34,025 bases of DNA. It comes from a virus. The stretch is taken from positions 1 to 34,025 of IMG/VR virus record IMGVR_UViG_3300005253_000058. One strand, written 5' to 3'. Below are positions 19,877 to 28,357 of the stretch, in pieces (position 1 is the first letter of the stretch; each line of letters begins with the position of its first letter). The position numbers were made by a program, and so were the translations under genes. The notes under the pieces are model-generated. The model searched no databases. It was not told where the DNA came from and worked only from the letters and a program-made list of their open reading frames with translations.

Positions 19877-20161
19877 ATGAATATTGATTTACGTTTGCCT
19901 GTGAAAACACTAAAAGGGGAAGATCATCCGACCGAAACACTCGGATCAATGCTCGCCAATGAGCTTTCCTTTAAAGCGAAGGGAATGGACCCCATTAAAG
20001 CGTTTAATATTGCCGTTGCATTGACAGGAGATGGAGCAATGGAGATTGATTTGTCGGACCTGAAGTTAATTGAAGCTTTAGTTAGGGGAAGCGAACGAAT
20101 GACTACTTTGGTTCAAGGTCAGTTATTGATCGAATTAGATAAACAGGGCAGGGAAAAGTAA
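19877..20161 (+). CDS. Small phage protein upstream of large terminase
   Basis: A 94-aa helical acidic protein with TAGGAG nine bases before the ATG. The pattern DPIKAFNIAVALTGDGAMEIDLSDLKLI (split about 39-66) looks conserved among small phage proteins but I cannot name it. Lies six bases before the large terminase gene. Confidence 0.6.
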   Translation: MNIDLRLPVKTLKGEDHPTETLGSMLANELSFKAKGMDPIKAFNIAVALTGDGAMEIDLSDLKLIEALVRGSERMTTLVQGQLLIELDKQGREK

Positions 20162-20167
20162 AACTAA

Positions 20168-21523
20168 ATGGGCGGTCCAATCTCTATCAATTTCGGAAAA
20201 ACAATAGGCGGCCACCGTGGCCAGGAAGAAATTTGGAATGATGACCACCGCTTCATCGATATGATGATGGGACGGCGATGGGGCAAAGATTGGATCGCCT
20301 CAAAAAAGACTTTAAAAAACATATATCAACGCGATTTTTTATCGATAAAAGACCAAGAGATAAAATGCTCGATGCGGCGTAATATGCCACGTCTTTTGTA
20401 TTGGTGCGTTGCGCCCGATTACGCATTATGCCGCATTCAGATCAAAAAACTATTCGAAGTTTTACCCGATAGTCTGATTCAATATGACGGGAGCAGAGCA
20501 AGCCAGCCATTTCTATGGCTCTACCCTGAAATAAAATTAGAGTTCAAGTCAGCGGAAAAGCCCGAGCGATTAGTAGGGGAAGGGATTAACGGGCTTTATA
20601 TTACCGAAACAGCCCGCCTTAAAAAGAATGTATGGAACGATAATCTACGCCCCACCCTTGCCGATAAAAAAGGGTGGGGGTTATTTACCACTACCCCGCT
20701 GGGCCGCAACTGGTACATCGATGAAATCAGATCATTGGCCGAGCCAGGCGAGCATCACGACCCTGAGTGGATTGCTTATTACGGGAAAACAATCGAGAAC
20801 ACAAAGAACCCCAATTTAATCGATGAGGTAAATAAAGCGAAAAAGAGTATGCCTAAAAAATATTTTCTTCGCAATTATGAAGCGTGCCCGGATGCCTTTC
20901 AAGGTCAGATTTATGATGAATTCTCATATGACAAACACGTTCAAGACTTCGAAATCAACCTAGACAATTACAAGGTGATTATCGGCGGGCAAGACTGGGG
21001 CTACACTCACCACGGCGGATTCGTTATCATCGGCATAACTAATGATGATGCCGTTGATGTTTTAGAAGAGTATACGCAAGATCGTATTCCGGTCGTATCT
21101 GAAAACGAACACCAAGATACTTGGGTTAAGCGTGCCAAGGAAGCCGAAGAAAAATACGGCACCGAATTGTTTTATTGCGGACCGGATCAGCCCGTGTATA
21201 TTGCAGCTTACCGAGAAGCCGGGATCGATGCCACAGCAGCGAACAATAGTGTACACGCTGGCATTCAAACAATATCGACCCTAATGCACATCGACGAAAA
21301 TGGACACACCCAATTCCGAATACATAAAACCAATTGCAAGAGGCTCGCGAAATATCTACCCGCGTATAGTTGGCGCGAAGCCCGCGACGGGGAAATGAGC
21401 GAGGAGCCCGCGAAAGTGAATGATGACGAATGCGATATGCTCAGGTACGCCGTTTATAGCGCAGCAAGAAAATGGTTCAGGTATTTACCAGAGCAACGAA
21501 ATCAACATAGGGAGGCGGCGTGA
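20168..21523 (+). CDS. terL: Terminase large subunit
   Basis: A 451-aa packaging motor. ATPase: GRRWGKDW (35-42, Walker A), GLYITETAR (142-150, Walker B with E147), TTTPLGRNW (164-172, coupling motif). Nuclease: QDWGYT (D266), YCGPDQP (D330) and NDDECDMLRY (D410/D413), the three acidic positions of the RNase H-like fold. All catalytic residues are present. It cuts and translocates DNA into the prohead through the portal encoded next. Its TGA overlaps the portal ATG. Confidence 0.95.
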   Translation: MGGPISINFGKTIGGHRGQEEIWNDDHRFIDMMMGRRWGKDWIASKKTLKNIYQRDFLSIKDQEIKCSMRRNMPRLLYWCVAPDYALCRIQIKKLFEVLPDSLIQYDGSRASQPFLWLYPEIKLEFKSAEKPERLVGEGINGLYITETARLKKNVWNDNLRPTLADKKGWGLFTTTPLGRNWYIDEIRSLAEPGEHHDPEWIAYYGKTIENTKNPNLIDEVNKAKKSMPKKYFLRNYEACPDAFQGQIYDEFSYDKHVQDFEINLDNYKVIIGGQDWGYTHHGGFVIIGITNDDAVDVLEEYTQDRIPVVSENEHQDTWVKRAKEAEEKYGTELFYCGPDQPVYIAAYREAGIDATAANNSVHAGIQTISTLMHIDENGHTQFRIHKTNCKRLAKYLPAYSWREARDGEMSEEPAKVNDDECDMLRYAVYSAARKWFRYLPEQRNQHREAA

Positions 21524-23556
21524 TGCTGGGCCAATTAATTCGAAGAAGCAAAAATGCAATAGATGCCCTTCAAGGCAAGTCATTCTCGGATCAAAACAGA
21601 TTCTTTGAACAAAATTCAATCACCGCGAGTAGCAACTTTCGTAATTCGAAAGACTATTTAAACGCATATCAATTCGTTAGCTACGTAGGGCAAGCGAGCC
21701 AAATAGTGGCAAACGATATAGCGGCGCTGAAATTCCAAATATTAGACGATGATGGAAATGCGCTAGATAATGCTGAAATCAATGAATTTTTAAAGATGCC
21801 AATGCACGGCAAGGGGTACGCTAATTGGATGCAATTTATCATTTTGCATCTTTTACTTGATGGAAATGCCTTCTTAATCAAGCATTCCACTAATGCCCTA
21901 AGCCTAACGCGAGGGACTTTTGATGAAGCGATTGTTTTAAATCCTTCTTTGGTCGAAGTGATTAACAGAATCGGGGAGGAAGTCAGAGCAAGCCGAAACA
22001 CAAACGTTTCGCAAATTCTGGAATATAGAGTTGATTTTGGAAACAATTTCTTGAATGTACCAGCGCAAAATATCCAAAATATTATCCTTGCGGGACCCCA
22101 TAACTTAGCGCGTGGGATGGGCAAGATTCAACAGAATTCGAGCGTTCTTGATGCCGATCGATTTAGCTCGATATTCAATAATGCCTTTTTTCAGCAAGGG
22201 GCTAGTCCAAACCTATCGGTCAGCCCTGGCGTGGATATGGGGCTTAAGGAAATGCAGCTTTACGAAAAGCAATTCAGGGAAAAATACGAGGGGCTAAGCA
22301 ATTTGAACAAGACACTTATTATGCCGAAAGACTCCAAAGTCCAAGTGCTTAATTTTTCTCATCGTGATATGGAATTTATCGAGCAAAAGAAAATGACGCG
22401 CCAAGATGTATTCGGAATTTTCCAGGTCCCGCCGATTATATCCGGTATAATGGAAGATGCGAAATACGATTCAGCAGAAGAACAAAAGAAAGTCTATTAT
22501 GAGCTTAATTTACCTCGGATTTATACGCCGGTTGAAGACGCTTTAACATCTTTAATTAAAGAGATTGACCAGCGTGCGAACTTTAAAATAATTAAGCGCC
22601 AAACTATTGATCAAGAGAAACAAAATGTGATCGCAACAGATATGTTCGATAGAGGCGCAATCACTGGCAATGAATACCGAGAAATGGTCGGTAAACCTAT
22701 CGATCCAGACAGTCCAACCCTCAATACCCACTTTATCAGTTTCGGATTGGTTCCCGTTGACTTTGCGATTACCCCGCCACAGCCGATAAATAACCCCGGA
22801 AACGAGGAAAAACAGCTGGCCAAGACCGATGAAAAGGCGATTGGCCAAAAAGCATCATCCAGGCAATTGCAACTGCATCGACAAGCCCGGCAAACAAAAA
22901 TCCGAATTGAAAAAGAAATTCAGCGGTCGGTACTTAAGTTCTATAAACAGATGGAAAAACGCGCCATCGAAGGTTTGGAAAAGACCATCGAAGGCGTGCA
23001 AACAAAGGACGCCAACCTTGAGGACGTATTCAACTTCTCAGACGAACGCGATGCGGCTATTAAAGATAGCAAAAAGTTTTTCACATCTGCCTCGGTGTTG
23101 GCCCTAAAAGACTTTAACTCATTTTTTGGCGGTGATATCGATGCGACATTCGGAAATCACAAATTGCGGCTGGTCGTCGAAAAGTTATCCACAAGGTATG
23201 CCGACTTAACCATCAATACTCGTCGCAATGAGCTTAGGCGAATACTAGAAACCGGCGTGTCACAAGGATTGGGGATATCTGAAATCAAATCCAATATCCA
23301 GGGCCACTTTCAGACTCTTAGTGGAAAAGATGGATTCCGGGCCACAAGAATTGCCAGGACAGAAGCGAGCTATGCTTGGGACCAGGCCGCAAGGATAGGC
23401 TATGAAGAAATTGGGGTGCGCCAAATTGATGTCGTAGGATGCGAGGACGCACACGCGCCTTGGGATTGTAACCAATGTTGTTTCCCGTTGGGCAAGATCG
23501 ATAGCCTGAACCTTCATCCTAACCATACGGGAACGGTAGTACCGAATGGAATATGA
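21523..23556 (+). CDS. Portal protein fused to a MuF head-morphogenesis domain
   Basis: A 677-aa protein. Residues about 45-365 are an HK97-type portal (YVGQASQIVANDIAALKFQI, DGNAFLIKH, QNIILAGP, FGIFQVPPIISGIMEDA). A linker is followed by a MuF domain (about 600-677: GFRATRIARTEASYAWDQA, GCEDAHAPWDC, LHPNHTGTVVP). In many phages these are separate genes; here they are one chain. The portal forms the DNA channel, and MuF proteins are minor internal head proteins. The ATG at 21523 was chosen because AGGGAGG lies upstream. Confidence 0.92.
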   Translation: MLGQLIRRSKNAIDALQGKSFSDQNRFFEQNSITASSNFRNSKDYLNAYQFVSYVGQASQIVANDIAALKFQILDDDGNALDNAEINEFLKMPMHGKGYANWMQFIILHLLLDGNAFLIKHSTNALSLTRGTFDEAIVLNPSLVEVINRIGEEVRASRNTNVSQILEYRVDFGNNFLNVPAQNIQNIILAGPHNLARGMGKIQQNSSVLDADRFSSIFNNAFFQQGASPNLSVSPGVDMGLKEMQLYEKQFREKYEGLSNLNKTLIMPKDSKVQVLNFSHRDMEFIEQKKMTRQDVFGIFQVPPIISGIMEDAKYDSAEEQKKVYYELNLPRIYTPVEDALTSLIKEIDQRANFKIIKRQTIDQEKQNVIATDMFDRGAITGNEYREMVGKPIDPDSPTLNTHFISFGLVPVDFAITPPQPINNPGNEEKQLAKTDEKAIGQKASSRQLQLHRQARQTKIRIEKEIQRSVLKFYKQMEKRAIEGLEKTIEGVQTKDANLEDVFNFSDERDAAIKDSKKFFTSASVLALKDFNSFFGGDIDATFGNHKLRLVVEKLSTRYADLTINTRRNELRRILETGVSQGLGISEIKSNIQGHFQTLSGKDGFRATRIARTEASYAWDQAARIGYEEIGVRQIDVVGCEDAHAPWDCNQCCFPLGKIDSLNLHPNHTGTVVPNGI

Positions 23557-23571
23557 AAACCCCGACAGGTG

Positions 23572-23581
23572 TTGCTATAAT
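23572..23581 (+). promoter_or_regulatory. Extended -10 promoter
   Basis: TTGC-TATAAT (-10 at 23576-23581) is a perfect extended -10 element; no good -35 is seen. Transcription should start near 23588, one base before the ATG at 23589. AAACCCCG at 23557-23564 upstream is shared with 16621-16628. Confidence 0.5.
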
Positions 23582-23588
23582 GGGTGGT

Positions 23589-23726
23589 ATGAGCCAGGAA
23601 GATTTTGAAAAACTGAAAGCTTATTTGAAATCAAAAAGCGTTCCGAATTTTGGGGAAATCGTTTTGATATTCCAAAATCATAAGCTGGTTCGAGTTAAAA
23701 AAGAGGAAAGCCAAAAAATTAACTAG
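23589..23726 (+). CDS. DUF2292-like 45-aa protein
   Basis: FGEIVLIFQNHKLVRVKKEE (about 21-40) matches the DUF2292 core (a beta hairpin with V-x-I-x-x-x-x-G/H-x-x-V-x-I-E/K). These tiny proteins are common in bacteria and some phages; their role is unknown. The start may be leaderless; an alternative ATG at 23580 sits within the -10 box and is unlikely. Confidence 0.6.
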   Translation: MSQEDFEKLKAYLKSKSVPNFGEIVLIFQNHKLVRVKKEESQKIN

Positions 23727-23735
23727 GAGTGAAAT

Positions 23736-23993
23736 ATGGAAATTAAAATGGATATTGAATTAGGGTGGAAAGTCAGAGATGTTGTAAGCGATTTTTCAGG
23801 CATTGTTATCGGGATAGTAAGCTATCTAACAGGGTGCGACCAAGCATTGATAGTTCCGAAAACATCACAGGAAAACAAAAAAGAAGATTCTGTATGGATT
23901 GATATTCAGCGTTTAGAGCGGATTGGTGATTTTTGTTTAGAACTTGATAATAGCAAAAATGCAGGAAGCGATATGTCACCTCCGATTCGATAG
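23736..23993 (+). CDS. Small phage protein (KOW/SH3-like fold suspected)
   Basis: An 85-aa protein with TAGGAGTG before the ATG. VRDVVSDFSGIVIGIVSYLTGCDQAL (split about 13-38) and WIDIQRLERI match a small phage protein pattern in which a barrel-like core holds 'D-x-x-S/T-G-F/I...YLTGC'. Function unknown. It precedes a strong terminator. Confidence 0.65.
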   Translation: MEIKMDIELGWKVRDVVSDFSGIVIGIVSYLTGCDQALIVPKTSQENKKEDSVWIDIQRLERIGDFCLELDNSKNAGSDMSPPIR

Positions 23994-24038
23994 TAAACAA
24001 CAAAATTTAATAGCCCAATCGTCGCTGATTGGAAAACC

Positions 24039-24079
24039 AAAGGCGACCTGTTAGAGAAATCTAGCGGGTCGCCTTTTTT
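24039..24079 (+). terminator. Strong intrinsic terminator
   Basis: AAAGGCGACC (24039-24048) pairs with GGTCGCCTTT (24067-24076), with an inner TAGA-gaaa-TCTA stem closed by a GAAA tetraloop and six T's following. A smaller hairpin, CCAATC-gtcgct-GATTGG, lies just upstream (about 24015-24032). It ends the DUF2292 unit ahead of the protease and capsid genes. Confidence 0.9.
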
Positions 24080-24095
24080 GTTTAAAGGGATAAAT

Positions 24096-24800
24096 ATGGA
24101 ATATGAAATCAATATAAAACAAGACTGGATCGACAAGGCCAATGAATATGTCGCCCAAAAAGGATGGGACACCAAAGATGTCGCGGTCGTTAATGAAGTT
24201 AACTATGACGTCGAGGTAATGACTAAGGCTGACCACCCTGACGATGACGAAAGGGACGGCGTGAGAATAATGGGTTTTCTGTCGACGTTTAAAAATACAG
24301 ACCGGGAAGGCGATGTGGTTGCAGAGGGCGCTTTCGATCAATCCCTAGAGGACATTAAGAAGCGCGGCGGCAAACTTCCATTGCTATTTGACCACGTTAA
24401 CTCAACAGCGATGCAGGGTGGATCATTCGAAAAGTTCAAGGTCACAGAGCATGGCCTAAAATTCGAAGCGTTCATTTCGTTGACGCCTAACACTTCTCAT
24501 CAAATACAGCTAATCAAAGACGGCCACTTAAGCACATCTTCTATGAGTGGGCTGTTTAAATTTAAAGATGCTGGCGAGAGAGACAAAAAAGGACGTCGTT
24601 TCATTGAAGAGGTTGTTCTTTTTGAAGGCTCAATCGTATCAATCCCAGCAAACCCGAAAGCGACTTTTGTAATGAAGTCGCTAGATGATTCGGGCATTAA
24701 CAATGAAAGCGAAAAATCAAAGGAAGTACCTAGCGGGAAACCGAAGAAACTATCGGTCAGAGAAAAAGTCGAACAATCTTTACAACTAACGGAGGGTTAG
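24096..24800 (+). CDS. Prohead protease, HK97 S78 family
   Basis: A 234-aa serine protease. Motifs: GFLSTFKNTDREGDVVAEGAF (split about 60-80), LLFDH with catalytic H100, the LSTSSMSG segment (145-152) containing the nucleophile serine, and EEVVLFEGSIVSIPANP (161-177) with the supporting acid. It trims the capsid's N-terminal scaffold domain during maturation. AAAGGG precedes the ATG at 24096; an in-frame TTG at 24078 lies in the terminator. Confidence 0.9.
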   Translation: MEYEINIKQDWIDKANEYVAQKGWDTKDVAVVNEVNYDVEVMTKADHPDDDERDGVRIMGFLSTFKNTDREGDVVAEGAFDQSLEDIKKRGGKLPLLFDHVNSTAMQGGSFEKFKVTEHGLKFEAFISLTPNTSHQIQLIKDGHLSTSSMSGLFKFKDAGERDKKGRRFIEEVVLFEGSIVSIPANPKATFVMKSLDDSGINNESEKSKEVPSGKPKKLSVREKVEQSLQLTEG

Positions 24801-24802
24801 AA

Positions 24803-26155
24803 ATGAAATTAGAAGTATTTAAGGCGTATATTTTAAAGGGCTTATCAAGGGAAGAAATCTTTTCAAAGATTTTCGGAGACGACGAAAATGCGGACGTCGC
24901 AGAAGCAACGAAATTGTATTTAGCAGCTAAAAAAGCTATCGAAGCTGATGGCATTTTAGAATCAAAGGCCGCTGAAACCAAAAAAGCGGAAAACTTGAAA
25001 GTAGAGGCGAAAAAATTAGCCGATGCCGCTTTAAAAGAAATTCCAGTACAAAGCATTCTTGAAAAAGCGATTGAATCAGGCAAGGTCCAAGTTAAAGAAC
25101 CGAAAGACGCCTGGAAAAAAGACGTTGCCGACTACGTTAAAAACCTAGTGGTTTTGAAAAAAACAGGCAATCCGGTTGCGTTGAAAAACCTGCAAGACCT
25201 CACCGAGAGGGCAAAAAAGGTTCGAGAATCAATGGGCCTCAAAGCAACTTCGATTCGATCTGACTCGGACGTCGATGGTGGCTTTTTGATTCGTCCTGAA
25301 TTCGATATGGAAATGGATAAACTCATTTTCAAAAGATCGATGTTACTTGACGCGATTCAATTCCGAACAGGAAACGACAAAACTTTGATCGATGGTATTT
25401 CAAATTTCGATTTTACTTTCAGAGCAGATCAAGACACCGACTTCACCGAGACAAAACCAACCTTTACGCAACAAGAATTGAACTACCGTGAAGCTGGCGC
25501 GATCGTACCTGTGTCGAATTTTGCTTTGGAAGGGTCTGAATTTAATCTTGTTTCTGAGTTGCTAGAAAATGCAGCGGATGCGAACATTCGGTTGCTTGAG
25601 CCACTCATCACCACGGGAAATGTAGACGCGCCTGATAACGACGTCTTCGATGGCTTCCGCTTCCACGATGGCATCACTACACGAGCAAGTATTGCCGCTG
25701 GATTGGAAAGCAAAGACCTAACCAATGCTTACCTTGCCGCGCCGCCTCAAAGCCGACAAGACGGTAGTTTTGTACTTGATACACGCGAGCTGTGCTTGCT
25801 ACTTGAGGAACGGGACAACCAAAACCTTCCAATCGAAACGATTCTGAATATCAACGGGGCGTGGATTCACAAAAAAACTGGTCGCCCAATAATTGTTTCC
25901 GACCTTATGAGCCGAACCAACAACGCGTTGGTTGATAACTCGACTGGAACCGATGTTGGAGCCTTCTTTGTGCCTCTTAATCGATTCCGCATCTACCGAG
26001 ATGGAACAATGCAAGTCGATACCTCAGATCAAATTTTCTTCAAGCAAAATGCAATCGGACTCCGATTCATTACTCGGATTAAATGGGGAATCCCAAGCAA
26101 TTCTCGAAGCTCATTTGTTACTTTGACCGGCGTTAAGAACACACCAATTACCTAA
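24803..26155 (+). CDS. Major capsid protein with N-terminal scaffold (delta) domain
   Basis: A 450-aa HK97-fold protein. Residues 1 to about 150 are Lys/Ala/Glu-rich helical coiled coil, the built-in scaffold. DVDGGFLIRPEF (about 156-167) begins the mature shell domain, followed by capsid features such as ETKPTFTQQELNYREAGAIVPVSN (split). The protease encoded upstream probably cuts between the two. GGAGGG precedes the ATG. Confidence 0.92.
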   Translation: MKLEVFKAYILKGLSREEIFSKIFGDDENADVAEATKLYLAAKKAIEADGILESKAAETKKAENLKVEAKKLADAALKEIPVQSILEKAIESGKVQVKEPKDAWKKDVADYVKNLVVLKKTGNPVALKNLQDLTERAKKVRESMGLKATSIRSDSDVDGGFLIRPEFDMEMDKLIFKRSMLLDAIQFRTGNDKTLIDGISNFDFTFRADQDTDFTETKPTFTQQELNYREAGAIVPVSNFALEGSEFNLVSELLENAADANIRLLEPLITTGNVDAPDNDVFDGFRFHDGITTRASIAAGLESKDLTNAYLAAPPQSRQDGSFVLDTRELCLLLEERDNQNLPIETILNINGAWIHKKTGRPIIVSDLMSRTNNALVDNSTGTDVGAFFVPLNRFRIYRDGTMQVDTSDQIFFKQNAIGLRFITRIKWGIPSNSRSSFVTLTGVKNTPIT

Positions 26156-26170
26156 TAATTGGAATCAGCT

Positions 26171-26188
26171 CCCCCGCTTCGGCGGGGG
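26171..26188 (+). terminator. TTCG-tetraloop hairpin after the capsid gene
   Basis: CCCCCGC-TTCG-GCGGGGG is a perfect 7-bp GC stem with a stable UUCG loop. There is no U-run, so it more likely protects the capsid message 3' end or reduces read-through than fully terminates. Confidence 0.7.
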
Positions 26189-26209
26189 GGACTCATTTGG
26201 AGGAAAACA

Positions 26210-26515
26210 ATGAAACGATTACGAGTAGGATTAGTCCATCAAGGTAACAGCTACCAAGCGGGCCAGTTGGTCGAAAACAGTTCCGAATTAGATGCGATGG
26301 GGTACACAGAAGACGTCCCAAAATCTGAGGAAGCCAAATATGCCGGATTGACAGCATCTAGCATCAGTTTTGCAGTGCCTCAGAACAAAAAGCAAGTAGT
26401 ATCGCACGGAAAAGCTGTAGTCAAAAATGTGAGCGAAGATAAAAAGCAAACAAACGAACAAACAGTTGAAATACCGAAAGAATCAACCAGGGCAAAACCC
26501 AGTGAGCCTAGATAA
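26210..26515 (+). CDS. Small head-region protein
   Basis: A 101-aa protein. The first 45 residues (MKRLRVGLVHQGNSYQAGQLVENSSEL) look like a small beta domain; the last 50 are Lys/Glu/Ser-rich and probably disordered. GGAGGAAAAC precedes the ATG. The position between capsid and connector suggests a head accessory protein. No family recognised. Confidence 0.6.
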   Translation: MKRLRVGLVHQGNSYQAGQLVENSSELDAMGYTEDVPKSEEAKYAGLTASSISFAVPQNKKQVVSHGKAVVKNVSEDKKQTNEQTVEIPKESTRAKPSEPR

Positions 26516-26517
26516 CA

Positions 26518-27114
26518 ATGCCCACAAATTGCTATGCCACAGACCAAGAATTAGCCGATAAATTAGGGCTTGACTCCGACAAAAAAACTCGGTATCAGGC
26601 CCAAATTGACTCCGCAATCGAAACGGCATCGCGGATCATCGATACGCGCACACAGACATTTTTTTTCATCAAGACCCTCACAACAGAGGCAATAGATGTC
26701 AACGGTTATTCGATCAATGAACTCGAAATATCCCCGGCCTGCCGAAGCATAATTGCGTCAGCCCCGATAATCACTGTGACGGCATTGCTTGAAAGCGGCG
26801 TAGCACTGAGTGAAAAAACTGTATTCGCTGGCACGGGCGATTATTTTCTCAAAAAATCATTGGGACAAATTGTCAAGGCCAACGGTGGCCGGTGGTCAAC
26901 CGGAGATTTGGCGATATCCCTTTCTGGGACCATCGGGTACGCGGAAGTTCCAAAAGACATTCACGAAGTAGCCTTAACATTTGCCTCCGTTCTTACAAGA
27001 TTAGATAACAATGTCGTAGTGGATCAAGACGGAAATTCCGAAGGTATTTTACAGTCCATATTGCCTGAATGGCCTTTTGAATTACTAGATAAGTACAGGC
27101 GGCCAGTGATATGA
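26518..27114 (+). CDS. Head-tail connector/adaptor protein (gp6-like)
   Basis: A 198-aa protein. The N-terminal helices (CYATDQELADKLGL, IDSAIETASRIID) and terminal YAEVPKDIHEVALTFASVLTRLDN pattern resemble gp6-type connectors that extend the portal ring. Context (after capsid, before gp10-like gene) agrees. Overlaps the next gene by four bases. Confidence 0.7.
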   Translation: MPTNCYATDQELADKLGLDSDKKTRYQAQIDSAIETASRIIDTRTQTFFFIKTLTTEAIDVNGYSINELEISPACRSIIASAPIITVTALLESGVALSEKTVFAGTGDYFLKKSLGQIVKANGGRWSTGDLAISLSGTIGYAEVPKDIHEVALTFASVLTRLDNNVVVDQDGNSEGILQSILPEWPFELLDKYRRPVI

Positions 27115-27659
27115 CGGTAGTGCTGCAAGATAGAGAAATTAGGCGTTTTGTTAATGGCATCGAAAAGAAAGCTGCCCCGCTCCTCGACGGTGTCATTAAC
27201 AAAACGACTATTTTCTCATTGCGTCTTATTAAAACGACTTTGCCAAAACGTACCGGCAACTTACGAGGCTCATATCAGCAAAAAAAGTTGGCTAAGTTCA
27301 CCCGGTTTGTTTCTTCCCCCCTCAAGTATGCAGACAATGTCGAGGAAGGATCAAAGTCAAAAACAATTCGCCCTAAGACGAAGAAAGTTTTGACAATACC
27401 GATCAATAAAAACGTGCTGACGTCGACGGGCGCACAAATTAAGAAATCAGCACTGGATAGGTTATTCAGTCGCCTTGAAAATCCAAAGGGTAAAACCCGA
27501 CGACAAATACAGCAAGAAGTCGGAATCGTGTTAGCTAAGAAAGCGAACATTCCACCGATAAAAGGCCAAAAGAATTTCGAGCGAATAATTGAACCAAAAA
27601 CAACAGAATTTCTGGAAAAAGAGTTTGGCGATGCGGCTATTAAGTTGGGATTTACATAA
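27111..27659 (+). CDS. HK97 gp10-like tail completion protein
   Basis: A 182-aa protein. TTLPKRTGNLRGSYQ (about 42-56), then SSPLKYADNVEEGSK, is the hallmark of HK97 gp10-like proteins (P-x-x-T-G-x-L-R-x-S...YA-x-x-x-E-x-G). It usually caps the neck or closes the tail. The stop overlaps the next ATG. Confidence 0.85.
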   Translation: MTVVLQDREIRRFVNGIEKKAAPLLDGVINKTTIFSLRLIKTTLPKRTGNLRGSYQQKKLAKFTRFVSSPLKYADNVEEGSKSKTIRPKTKKVLTIPINKNVLTSTGAQIKKSALDRLFSRLENPKGKTRRQIQQEVGIVLAKKANIPPIKGQKNFERIIEPKTTEFLEKEFGDAAIKLGFT

Positions 27660-28153
27660 TGGGGGTGTACGTTGACGTCATTGAGGAATTCAACAACAGG
27701 CTTACCACGGCTCAAGGAAGTGGAAAAAAGCTTGAAAGAGTCAAGGAAGTCTTTGTGGGCCAAAGGACTCACATTGATACTAGTCTTGATATGCCATCCA
27801 TTACGCTGAGTATTTCATCTGGCGCGGAAGTTTTTTCAGGGCAAAATCGAAAGCGCGCATCGTTTGTGGTCGTAGTGTCGGTGATTGATCGGATCGTTAG
27901 CGAAAACGATAAAAATCTTTATTTTGATTCAATAGCGCAAACAGGATTTATGTTCCTGGTTGAAAGCGTTTTGGATGTCATTATGGAAACTACAACGCAA
28001 GCCCTAGACCCAAGACTAAATCAAAATAGCTACAAATCATCTGACCCAATTACGTTTGGAGAGGTCGAAAAATTCACCGACGGTTTTTTGAAGGTGGACA
28101 TTTTCGTCACGATTAACACTCGGGAGTATCTTATCAATGAGCGAAGCATATAG
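27659..28153 (+). CDS. Tail terminator-like protein
   Basis: A 164-aa protein of alpha/beta type in the position and size range of siphovirus tail terminators. The mid-region RASFVVVVSVIDRI and terminal FLKVDIFVTINTRE are strands of the expected sheet. Sequence motifs are weak, so the call rests mainly on gene order. Confidence 0.6.
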   Translation: MGVYVDVIEEFNNRLTTAQGSGKKLERVKEVFVGQRTHIDTSLDMPSITLSISSGAEVFSGQNRKRASFVVVVSVIDRIVSENDKNLYFDSIAQTGFMFLVESVLDVIMETTTQALDPRLNQNSYKSSDPITFGEVEKFTDGFLKVDIFVTINTREYLINERSI

Positions 28154-28165
28154 GAGGCAAAAATT

Positions 28166-28357
28166 ATGAAGTTAAAGCTAGTGGGCGCAAAGGAAAAATT
28201 ATTAAACGCTTTAAAAGGGGGAGTTGCAAAACGCGATGAGCCTTTCGAAGTGACCGATGAAGAGGGTAATTCGCTTTTATCACAAAACACCGCGACGCAA
28301 ATATTGTTTGAGGAAGTAAAAACAAAATCATCAAAAATTGAGGAGGAAAAACAATGA
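28166..28357 (+). CDS. Small tail-region protein
   Basis: A 63-aa charged protein with AGGAGGC before the ATG; it overlaps the tail tube start by four bases. No motif recognised. Confidence 0.6.
   Translation: MKLKLVGAKEKLLNALKGGVAKRDEPFEVTDEEGNSLLSQNTATQILFEEVKTKSSKIEEEKQ

Noticed and set aside
26171-26188. Full intrinsic terminator after the capsid gene
   Set aside because: The stem is excellent, but there is no U-run and the downstream head genes need the same transcript; treated as an attenuating or protective hairpin.
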